The notes below the pieces were generated by a model. That model was not told where the DNA came from. It ran no database searches and saw only the letters and a program-made list of their open reading frames with translations. A stretch of 64,000 nucleotides of DNA from Ectobius pallidus (taxonomy: Eukaryota; Arthropoda; Insecta; Blattodea; Ectobiidae). The DNA lies in the NCBI GenBank assembly GCA_964059195.1, contig CAXKWD010000005.1:145043686-145107685 (forward strand), read 5' to 3'. Position 1 is the first letter of the stretch, and every line of letters begins with the position of its first letter. Of this stretch, positions 48,375 to 57,959 are shown in pieces. Made by a program: the position numbers and the translations under genes.

Positions 48375-50537
48375 ATGAAATTAAGGAATAATAAAGTATT
48401 CCAAATCATGGAGCCAAATTCTGATACTCCGATATTATGTTCAGAACAGAATCCTACTTCTGAAAACAATGAAAGTGCCTCTGTTCCTATTTCTGACAAC
48501 TTAGAAATTACTCAGCATGAAACCGAAAGTGACCTTGCTAGCTTGCCTGTTACACAACCCCCTGTTAATATCCCAGCTGTGAGTGCACCCACCCCATCGA
48601 CTTCTACTCAGAACACCATAAACTTAGACCCTAACCTTCCTTCTTTCAGTTCAGATTTTTTGTCACAACTACAGACAATGATAGTAGGAATCTCTACACA
48701 GTTAAATTCCACACTAGAAACACAGAGCCAACAATTGAGAAATGAAATGGCCACACAAAATGCTACAATGAACTCCACACTTGAAAGTCAAATTGCTAAC
48801 ATGAATACAACTATGAACTCCACACTAGAGACACAGAGCCAACAATTGAGAAACGAACTAAATTCAACACTTGAAAGTCAAAATCAACAAATGACCACAA
48901 TGAACTCCACACTTGAAAATCAAATTACTAACATGAATACTACACTAAATTCTACACTTGCTACTCAAAATCAACAAGTAAGAGACGAACTTGCTATTCA
49001 AAACCAACAAATTACAACAATGAACTCTACACTGACAACCTTAATCACTGAACACCGCACTCAGGTTACGTCTGAATTACAAAATTTAGACAGTAGAGTC
49101 ACAGCTCAAATAGCTACTTCAGAACAAGTGTTGACAAATCATATTTCCTCTGTAGAAAATCATGTCACCTCAGTAGAAAGGGTAACTGTTAGCAATTCTA
49201 CTAAGTTGGTATCCCTTCAATCAGAATTAGACCGACTTAGGCAAAGGGTTAGAGACCAGGAAAGCCTAATCGAACAAACCAGGGAAAATGCTTTGATCCC
49301 TCATGTTTGCAATACCCCATCAACATCTGCCTCTACTTCTTCCAACCCCCCTGATCCAGTACCTCAAGCCCCTGAAATACCAGAACCACCTGCACCATTA
49401 CCCAGAACCAACAATGGATTGGATCAACGAGCTGCCAGCACTAATCAAACACCCCAAAATGTTGTAAACAATAGTTTTTCATTGCACAATTCAGATTTTC
49501 CATTACCGTATTTTGAAGATACCTTGAAAACAAACCCTGTCAGATATTTAAAGGACCTAAAAACTTATTTTGCTTTACGAGGAGTCCCAGAACACCTAAA
49601 AATGATTTTTGTGAATCAATCTTTGAAAGCTAACGCAGCTCGCTGGCTCCAAGTCATCGATCCCAACAACCTCCTGTCCATAGGTCAGTTTGAGGAAATG
49701 TTTTTATCTGAGTATTGGAGCGAAAGCGAGCAAAGCCGTTTGAGATCGCGAATATTTCAAGGTAAGTACGACCGTAGCCACGGCCAAACCTATCTACAAT
49801 ATTTCATTTCTTTGTGTGAAAGCCGCCAACTGCTTAAACCAGAAATTTTGGAGCAAGATTTTCTAAAGGCACTCCCGTCTCACTTTCCGCCTGTAATAAG
49901 AAATTGCCTTGTTGTCGCATCTCCTCAATCCACCACTGAGATGTTAAAATTACTAAAGTCAATGCAGGACCTAACTTACACTTCCACTAAACCATCGCAC
50001 CCCATTGTGTCAGCTAACCAAACTCACCGGAAAAACATTAATCTGGTACAAACTTCTGACAATCAGGAAAATTTCCAGATTGGGTCGCGGACAGGAATTT
50101 CAAATGAGGACCAGCAAAACAATGATTCTAGGGACAACAGACCTTATTGGCCCCAAACAGAGTACGTGCGGAACGCCCGCAATAATTGGCAAACCCGTGG
50201 TTTCCGTTTCAGGCCGTATGGCAATTACAATAATAGGCAAGGGAACAGTTACCGTGGTCAGAACAGACGTGGCTATGCAGGAAATAGGCCTAACTGGTTT
50301 AACCGAAATCAGTATAACCAAGGTTTCTTTCGCCCCTACTATAGAGGCTGGAATAATTTCAGGTACTCTCGCCGTAACAACAATAGTCAATATGAAAGGA
50401 ACAATTCTTATGAAAGCCCGAGAAATAGACCTAACAACAATTCCCCGAGTAACATGGAAGACAGACGAGGAAATAATGACACATCCCAGAATGAAATAAG
50501 GACCCCTAACCCCCACGACCAGATTGATAGATCATAA
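48375..50537 (+). CDS. gag: Gag-like protein of the LTR retrotransposon (720 aa)
   Basis: Structural protein expected to form the particle that packages element RNA. ATG at 48375 and TAA at 50535. Residues 1-95 are Ser/Thr/Pro-rich. Residues about 96-305 form a Gln/Asn/Thr-rich coiled coil containing imperfect repeats of (L/M)NSTLE(T/S)Q, often followed by QQLRNE. A Pro-rich linker (320-345) follows. Residues about 375-535 match the retrotransposon gag core: a KTYFALRGVPEHLK start, ANAARWL, the FLSEYWSE segment and the YFISLCESRQLLKPE segment. Residues 585-720 are rich in Arg, Asn, Gly and Tyr (RGQNRRGYAGNRPNWFNRNQ) and probably bind RNA. No CCHC zinc knuckle is present and no pol frame overlaps the end. 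The ORF has no stop or frameshift. Large size and the long coiled coil are unusual. Confidence 0.88.
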   Translation: MKLRNNKVFQIMEPNSDTPILCSEQNPTSENNESASVPISDNLEITQHETESDLASLPVTQPPVNIPAVSAPTPSTSTQNTINLDPNLPSFSSDFLSQLQTMIVGISTQLNSTLETQSQQLRNEMATQNATMNSTLESQIANMNTTMNSTLETQSQQLRNELNSTLESQNQQMTTMNSTLENQITNMNTTLNSTLATQNQQVRDELAIQNQQITTMNSTLTTLITEHRTQVTSELQNLDSRVTAQIATSEQVLTNHISSVENHVTSVERVTVSNSTKLVSLQSELDRLRQRVRDQESLIEQTRENALIPHVCNTPSTSASTSSNPPDPVPQAPEIPEPPAPLPRTNNGLDQRAASTNQTPQNVVNNSFSLHNSDFPLPYFEDTLKTNPVRYLKDLKTYFALRGVPEHLKMIFVNQSLKANAARWLQVIDPNNLLSIGQFEEMFLSEYWSESEQSRLRSRIFQGKYDRSHGQTYLQYFISLCESRQLLKPEILEQDFLKALPSHFPPVIRNCLVVASPQSTTEMLKLLKSMQDLTYTSTKPSHPIVSANQTHRKNINLVQTSDNQENFQIGSRTGISNEDQQNNDSRDNRPYWPQTEYVRNARNNWQTRGFRFRPYGNYNNRQGNSYRGQNRRGYAGNRPNWFNRNQYNQGFFRPYYRGWNNFRYSRRNNNSQYERNNSYESPRNRPNNNSPSNMEDRRGNNDTSQNEIRTPNPHDQIDRS

Positions 50538-53022
50538 TTTTTCTTATTTTTCCTTCGCTAAATAACTCAAAACGAAACTTCCCAAAACAGCATAGAATGT
50601 TAAAATTATTCCAGGAAATGTAAATATCAAAATGAACCAGCATTACCTTATTATAAATAAATTTGAATGTTTGAAATTTTATAAACAACAATAATTAAAA
50701 GAGAATAACAATGCCAATGCCAACAATGTGGAAGGCCTGCCCATTGTTGACAACAATCCAATTATTAGTAGTGTTATTTTTCCTTTTAGATAATAAATAA
50801 ATTGAAATTTTGTTTGGAATATTAATTAAATATTTGACCACAGTAATAATATTCATGGAAATTGAAATTCTTTTGGACACTTATGACTTAAGAAGTTTAT
50901 CAAATTAAATTAACATTTTGTTAATAGTGATGACATAACCACACCCCTTAGTTAAGATGTAAATAATGTATATATGTGTGGAATGTCACCCCTATTAATT
51001 CAGTGAATATTTCAGAAAATTTCCCCAATTTTATTTTAACCAACATGCTCCTTGGAACCCAATACAACGCAACAGATATTGTAAGAATTTAGAAAGTTTA
51101 TTCAAAGAGAACAAAATCCCATTCAACTCAAGTCTCCCCTTTGCAGGTTACAACTCATTGTACGACCGACCCTTGGCCGGAAACACCCCGCTGTGCTGTA
51201 AACTGGTAGTAAACATTGAACTTCACATGTATAATACCAGGCAACGACCCCAATACAAACTGTTGAGAAGAAATTCTTGTAACCTACAACAATCACCTGT
51301 TAGAACTATATTATGTCATGAACCCCAAACAGAAATGCCTAAGAAAGTTTAAAGCAGAAGGAGAAGTAAAAAGGATTATCGACCAGGACTCAGGAAAACG
51401 TTTTATCAGACTGACATTGTAAAATAATTAGAGTGATTCATACTTCTCAAATTAATGTTTTACCTGACGTTATATATAACGAATGTGATACTTACAAGGT
51501 AGAGTGTAATTAGCCTCCCCGTGGCTGTTGCAAAGACTATGATGAGATGATTCTTATTCTATAAAATAGAGTGAGACATCACAACAGCCATTCCACTACA
51601 GATATAAGTGCAACAAATAAGTTTATTGCCATTGTTAGTGAATCTTTGTATATATGTAATTTTAAGATAGGCCACTCCCTTTATTTATTCAACTGAAGAG
51701 TTAAAACATTCATTTGACAAAGGCAATCACACTATTATTTGAAGTAGTAAATAAGTAAACATTGAAATTTCGACATATTTGAATTTTATTGGAGTAGTAC
51801 ACAGAGTAAGAATAATTAAATTTTGTTAATTTTTCAAAAAGAAAAATTATTTTACATAAACAATATGGACAGGAAATAACCCTCTCCCTACACTAATTAA
51901 GTAGAATTGTATAGCAAAAGTGAAGTAAAAGAATGATCAGAGTTAAGTAAGAATTTGAAAGTGAAATAGTTGTTGAGAAATATGTGTGTTAACAAATAAG
52001 AATCTTGAAGGTAAAACAATGAGGAATATAACAAAAAGTAAGAAATAAATGTATGATAAACAAGATGAGTGAATAATTAAGACGGTACAATATATGTCTA
52101 CGAGGAAAATATGAAGTAATGATAGTTATGAAGTGAGAAATATGAGAATAAATGAGGAAATATGATAACTAGTATTAAAAGAAATATGAAAGAAAAGAAT
52201 GATAATGAGTATTGAGATTAATAAAGAAATTGTGAAGGTAAGACATAAAAGATGATTTATGAGGTTAGAATAATGGAAACAAGGTAAAAGAATATTGAAA
52301 GAATGAAAAAGGAACATTAAGAAATGATTATTAATGAGGTAAATAGATAAAAAGGAGTAGGAAGAAAACATGTGTAATCTGAATATAATATCAGTGTATT
52401 AAGTAGACCAATGAGGAAGATTAGCGTACTCCAACGTTTGACATCAACAACATATGGATTAGCATCAAAAATCAGCATTATGCGAGAAGCTATTGAAATT
52501 AATATTAATATCAAGAAATTCGAGTGTATTTTATAATTTTATTTGTGTATAAGGTATAATTATGATTTTGTTTTACTAGTTAATCAAATGGACTATGAAC
52601 TCAGCAAAATGTGTACTACGACCAAGAAGAAAAGTGACCAATTCAAGGTAAAATTATGTTAAAAGTGTATTTTATTGATTATGAATTTATTTGTGTATGT
52701 GTAATTACGGCAGAATTAATCAAAAGTATAGATGATGTAAGGATCTAAATTTTTCAAGAACAGATATTGAAAACAAAGACAATTGATCGAAAAGCTAATA
52801 TCAAAAGAAACCATAATAGAGAAATCCCACGAAATGATTCGAAGTGACGACGGAGGATTATTTTAGGGAATCGAAAAATTAAATTTCCATATTTCATTCA
52901 AAACTAAACACCGCCACTCTTCAAATTCCAGATTGGGTATTATAATGATCATAAAATCCCGCTCTTATTGATGCTGCAGCTCAATTCCTCGCGTGAGTTT
53001 TTTAATCATTATGCGGACATCT
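50538..53022 (+). other. non-coding 3' region of the LTR element where pol would be
   Basis: 2.5 kb after gag with no ORF above about 80 codons and no reverse transcriptase or integrase signature in any frame. About 51780-52530 is strongly A/G-rich and C-poor on the plus strand. A splice-acceptor-like CCCCTTTGCAG ends at 51146 before a 60-codon open stretch that matches nothing I know. The bases just before the 3' LTR (CATTATGCGGACATCT) are not a polypurine tract. Confidence 0.7.
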
Positions 53023-54507
53023 TGTACCCGTACTTTGTACTCAACACAGACGACAATCTCATATATAGCCCCTGTACGATTGACAAAACGCACCCTACTG
53101 TTTATACTTCCACACATAACACCGAACTTCAAACATTCATTCCCCATACAACACCTAACTTCAAACATTAATTACTCCATTAAGGAAAAAGCGACAAGGA
53201 AACCAATTACACCCATCAATAGCCAATAACAACCCCTACAGTTTGATATATTACACATAACTTTTTATTAACCCGTTCCATCATTTTAATATAAAAACCT
53301 TAATAACCCTTTTCATTTTTATCACACCCACTACAAATTAATACCATTGGAAGCCCCGTAAAATAGCCCATCAGAATTAAATAACCATAACTATGATAAC
53401 TTTCAGTTATCAGAGTTATTGATAAAAACATAAACCTAGTACCGCCCACATCTGCTGGAACCGCCAGGCTGGCGCCGAGCAAAGTTTGACATCTCAAGTA
53501 ATTAATGACCGATGCAGCTTGCCTGTTTTAACGACGGAAAACGGAATATATTTCAAACTGAATAGCAGAAGGAACTACCTTACCCCAATCAGAGAAGACT
53601 TAGACACGGACACAACCAATTGGAACTAATTACCCCCACTACCCCTTACAAAGATATTAGCAGAAAGCACGGACCTCTCGTCATCTATTGATCACACGAC
53701 AGCTTAGACGAAAGAACTTCAAGACACACTTCAGACATAAGACTACGTTAAACATTATTAAACTCAAGTAACTTTGCAATATATTGATATTTAAACATTA
53801 TAATCCGCGCGATATAAATAGAAGTTATTATCAGCGTCGAAGCGCGTAATTTATATTATTTGGTAAAGACATTGATTTTATTATTACGAACCATTAATTG
53901 TGAACGTAAGATTGAACATTATTATCCGCGCAATACAAATAGAAACTACGAGAGAGTAAATGTAAAAGTAAATAGACATTTTCAACGGCGCGTACAAGTG
54001 AAGTAATTACTATTACAATTTAGCAAGTTACAAAGTGTTACTTACGAACTTTAACGACGTACTAAATACTACTAAATATCAGGACTTACATCATCTAATA
54101 GAACTAAATCGATTAATTCAGCATTTCAGCAAATACTAAACTTTGGAAAATATATATTAATTTGAAAAGACGACTCAACTTTTAGTTACCATTATTCCTG
54201 ACACCGCCCTTTGACTGTTATCTCGATTTTCTCTAGCCACTTCCCTAGATAAGAGTTCTCTAGCTTATAACTACCCCTGAGTACTACGCCCGGCACCCCT
54301 TATTTTAATCAGAACTCCAGAACTACTACACATCTAAAAATCCCACCTACAGTGATAAATCTTCATAACCCCAGTACGGTTATAAATGACGTCCAATCTT
54401 GTGGCCTAATTAAAGAACTGTTATAAATAGCTGACCAACGTAAGAAACGGTTATAAATAGCTACCCAACTTAGTGGCAAATCTTCAGGAGAGCTACGAAC
54501 GGTGATA
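53023..54507 (+). repeat. 3' LTR
   Basis: Second copy of the 1485-bp LTR, same length as the first with no indel, ending GGTGATA followed by TTTT. It is followed directly by a LINE-like fragment. Confidence 0.9.
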
Positions 54508-54529
54508 TTTTATACTTGTGTAACATAAT

Positions 54530-54800
54530 ATATCAATGTTGCACGCATGTGGGAGGAAAGACATATCTCAAAAGTATTGAATTAGAGACCCGAAGGGAAA
54601 ATAACACTTGAAAGACCTAGACGTAGGCGGGAGGACAATATTAGGATAGATTTAAGGGTAGTAGGGTTTGCAGGGTGTGGTTGGATTTAGCGCAGAATAG
54701 GGTTGAATGGCGGGCTCAGGTAAGCGCGGCAATTGAACCTTCGGGTTCTATAAAATGTATAATATTCCTTTAGCTTACTGAGGAATTGCCTATTGCCATT
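54530..54800 (+). mobile_element. RTE-like LINE 3' fragment
   Basis: The conceptual reading resembles the end of an endonuclease/reverse transcriptase polyprotein (GGKTYLKSIELETRRE, a GGQ stretch corresponding to a WEDNIR-type motif, NRVEWRAQV). It is broken by stops and followed by the family 3' tail (TTCTATAAAATGTATAATATTCC). The same family occurs on the minus strand at 13.8-14.2, 25.9-26.2 and 57.7-57.9 kb. Confidence 0.65.
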
Positions 54801-55067
54801 GAGTAAGTAACGCAATATATCATAATTATCATAGTTATAACTATAAGGATTAATTAACATTATACCGTACATGTGTGTGTTTTATAATTTGTCTTCCACT
54901 TTGTAATGTTAACAAATAACGCTAATTAAAACTAGTGTTTTTTGCAGGCAGTCAAAACTTGAGTAAAGGGTCACATTGTGGTTGCTTTAATTTTTGCAGG
55001 CCCCCAAAAATTAATCCTTGAGCCGCATGCAGGCCCCGGGCCGCGGTTGAAGACCTATGCTTCAAGA

Positions 55068-56400
55068 TAATATGATGTGCGTGTTCACCCATTTTTATGT
55101 GCCATTATATTCTGTAGGCCTAATTGTATCGATTTCACTGATTATGACACTTCCTACTCCGAAGTATGATTTACCTCCAAAGTGCCAATTTTTTTACAGT
55201 TATAAAACGAATTTGAAAGCTACTTTAAAGACCGTAGTAAGCGAATGGAAGAATGGTTTTTCAAGCTCTGATTATGTTATATGGGAAAGTTTTTCATACT
55301 CTACCGCACGGGAATTGATATTAGTCTATTAGTGTTATACAAATCAAGCATGAAAAAATTTGACTAGTTAGCTTTCTTTCACATAACAACACTTTTTGGA
55401 TTCAAGGATGACTACACTGGAAGACGGGAATACGTTGAACTTTTAGAACTATAAGACATGGTCATTGTGTTGATTAAAAAACTCCACCAAAAAAATGTAT
55501 AATATTATTCCTTCACTTTTTATTTCTTTAATTTTCGGTCTGGTTATGAAACTTTTATTCTTATTATCCTTTTTTTCATGAAAATACTGTTTTAATTCTT
55601 TTTTGTAACTTCATGACGAATTTCAAAGCTTCTTGAACAACACAATAACAAACTGTCCAGTTGTTTTAAAACTATTGCTACTCTAGTAAAGTGAAGTTGC
55701 AATTGCTGATAATGCTCGCTATTTAAATAATTATTTATTTATTTATTTACTCTAAGTTTATTTAGGCCTATTTATTGGAAATTCAGTGCTATCTTAGAAA
55801 AACGTTCCTATAATGCTTGTTCCTTTTATATAATTTGTACATTTGTACATTCGTGCATTGGCTTAGTCTCATTCTTAACTTCGCAATCATTCGAAAAAAA
55901 TTACACTTTAGATACTTTTATCACCTGAGAAATGAGAATTGGTATCAAATTATATTAGGCCTAATGCTACACAAATAGTGTGTGAACAATTCTGGTAAGT
56001 TTTTTGGGTTTTACTTAGACTTATTTTCGTTAAAACAAAGACTGATTCATATAAAAGGGATAATTTATGCATAACAATGTTTTCTTTTTTAACATTGGTT
56101 GTCAAGTATATTGTTAAGATTTTGCTTCTCTTTTCTGTAACTATAAACGAATATTAAACACTATTAAACTAGAACAAAATAATGGGTTTCGTTCTTTGAT
56201 TTTACATTATATGGATCTCTTTTTTACACTCTACCACACATTAATAATGTTGTTTCTGTAACACAGATCAACTGAACAGTTCTTTCACTGGTACTTAGAT
56301 CAGTTTGGTCAAAACAAAAACAGCACCTTATGAAAGGAATAATTAATGTTTGGCGTGTGTTTCCCGACTTTTAAAACTAGTTTTATAGGATGTATTTCCT
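55068..56400. other. no recognised feature
   Basis: AT-rich. An ORF of 91 codons at 55057-55332 begins inside the hAT end and has no recognisable domain. Confidence 0.4.
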
Positions 56401-56429
56401 CACTTGTTTAATTGAATTTGCATACACTT

Positions 56430-56560
56430 GCTTCCGAGAGTTCATATACCTTGACTAGTTACGCAAGCAGCACGGCGCAAAACCGCAGTCGGCGAGCAAC
56501 AGTCGCGAGTTGCATTGACTTCACGTCACGAGAGAAAGTCTCACAACGGCCTGGTTACTA
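56430..56560 (-). promoter_or_regulatory. CpG-rich patch, possible first exon or promoter
   Basis: Locally dense in CpG (GGCGAGCAACAGTCGCGAGT, CACGTCACGAGAG) within AT-rich DNA. On the minus strand, ATG at 56515-56513 opens a 17-codon frame ending CVLLA-like (RFCAVLL) before a donor-like GC|GTAACT at 56463/56462. This resembles a short signal-peptide exon but ends in phase 2, whereas CDA1 needs phase 1. Very tentative. Confidence 0.2.
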
Positions 56561-56889
56561 CCAATATGTCTTCCGGCTTTCATGCCCTCATCTCAAAATA
56601 TCTTAAGTTTAAATGTGAAATATGCTGTCTTTTGATTAGTAATTATACATTGAATGTTTAGTTCTTCGTTCCAAACACCACTTCTCACCAGCGATGTACC
56701 TTACTACCAAAAACATTGGAAGTCCATACTGGGCTATTTAAATTACATTTATCACTTCGAGATAGCTTAAATTTAAGGGAACTCTTCCTTTAATTTTAAT
56801 TAAGAAGTACCATATGTTAGAGCCCAGATTAAAAATCAAATATAGGCTATAAACAGGGAGAAAAATAGGTTTAATGTGTGTCTGATTTT

Positions 56890-57430
56890 GGAAAAAATAA
56901 AATCAGGTAAACTGATGTAAGAAAGTGCCAGAATGCTTTTGTTTAATCAGTGGTAATTGCAATTATGAGATGCAGAAAATATTTCTGTAATCAATTTCCG
57001 AGTTAAGCTCCAGATCGATTCATTAAGCAGGGTTTACTGAAGAACAGATCTAAAATCTGATAATCATATGTGAAGAAATAGCCTATGTGGGTAGTGTTAT
57101 TCGTCAAAGCTACCTGTATTGCAACTTCCAAAGCCGTATATGAACACTGTAAAACAATATGTTGCCATGAGGACTGATTTCCATTTGATAAATTTTTTCT
57201 AATATATTACCGTAAAATAGTTACTAAATTGGGCATTACTTCGGTACCGGTCAACTGATTTGCTCCAATATCATTAGGCTTCTTCCCATGGACGTTATAA
57301 ATGCGTAGCCTGTACAAGTTTCATTAAAACCGTTAAAGCGTATTTGACTTATCGCGCTTACAGACAGACGGACAGGGATTTTCCCGTCCCCCACACTCTT
57401 TCATAAAGTACCATTGTAGCACTTAATAAA
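56890..57430 (+). repeat. dispersed repeat family R, copy 3
   Basis: The most complete copy: CAGAATGCTTTTGTTTAATC, TTGCAACTTCCAAAGCCGTA, TTCGGTACCGGTCAACTG, ACAGACAGACGGACAGGG and TCATAAAGTACCATTGTAGC. Copies differ at roughly one base in ten by eye. Confidence 0.6.
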
Positions 57431-57664
57431 GGCGTAAAAGAATACAGTGCATCTATATATTATTGAATAAAATCAATTAAGCACTACATAAACAGTCAAT
57501 TCTTATATCCAGGTGCTTTCACGATGAAAAATAATATTTAAGCAAATTGCACGAATTTTCCTAACATCATACCTTAAGCACAGCTATACGTATGTTATAG
57601 TGCGAAGGGATACATGGGTATCCTCTAAAGTACCAAGGAATCCCTCAGAACACAGATTATTACT

Positions 57665-57950
57665 TACTTACTCGATGGCTATAGAAAATTCCTAAGCAAG
57701 CTGTACGAACATACTCGTATATTATCTACTTTGTGGAACCCAAAGGTTTATTGCCGAACTTACCTGAGCCCGCCAATCAACTTTACACTGTGCTAACTCC
57801 ATCCAACCATCCCTCGCAAATCCTACTTCCCTTAAATCTATCCTAATATTGTCCTCCCATCTACATCTAGGTCTTCCACATGGTCTCTTCCCTTCGGGTC
57901 AACCTGTTAATAATTTTGAGATATGTCTTTCCTCCCCCATGCGCGCCATT
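57665..57950 (-). pseudogene. RTE-like LINE 3' fragment
   Basis: Same family as the copies at 13.8 and 25.9 kb: the plus strand reads CCTAAGCAAGC, then TATCCTAATATTGTCCTCCC and GATATGTCTTTCCTCCCCCA. It is too decayed for a continuous ORF. Confidence 0.65.
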
Positions 57951-57959
57951 TTACAGGTT

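Larger units (their letters stand above)
46461..54507 (+). mobile_element. gag-only LTR retrotransposon, intact and recent
   Basis: Two direct repeats (46461-47945 and 53023-54507) with a constant offset of 6562 enclose a primer-binding-like site, a leader, one 720-codon gag ORF and 2.5 kb without coding capacity. The repeats start TG. T-rich flanks agree with a 4-5 bp target duplication (TTTT or ATTTT at 46456-46460 and 54507-54511). The LTRs look identical in every stretch I compared, so insertion is very recent. No protease, reverse transcriptase, RNase H or integrase ORF exists, so mobility would need enzymes from a relative. The polypurine tract normally abutting the 3' LTR is not obvious. 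Confidence 0.85.
46383..55059. mobile_element. hAT-like element split by nested insertions
   Basis: The left end reads CAGTGGTGTTCAACC and the right end reversed reads CATAGGTCTTCAACC, so 12 of 15 terminal bases match and resemble hAT inverted repeats. Eight-base flanks CTTTAAGA (46375-46382) and CTTCAAGA (55060-55067) differ at one position, as expected of an old hAT target duplication. Removing the LTR element and the LINE fragment leaves only a few hundred bases, so the original was probably a non-autonomous element. No transposase is visible. Confidence 0.6.

Noticed and set aside
50005..50516. 164-codon plus-strand frame and 138-codon minus-strand frame overlapping gag
   Set aside because: Shadows of the Arg/Asn-rich gag tail. 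Their composition follows from the gag codons and they match no family.
51158..51352. Possible protease or env remnant after gag in the LTR element
   Set aside because: The frame starts at TTG and has no DTG/DSG active site or membrane segment. An acceptor-like CAG precedes it, but that is not enough.
46738..53497. Identical 65-codon minus-strand frames in both LTRs
   Set aside because: Identity follows from LTR duplication. The frame has no recognisable domain and no evidence of translation.
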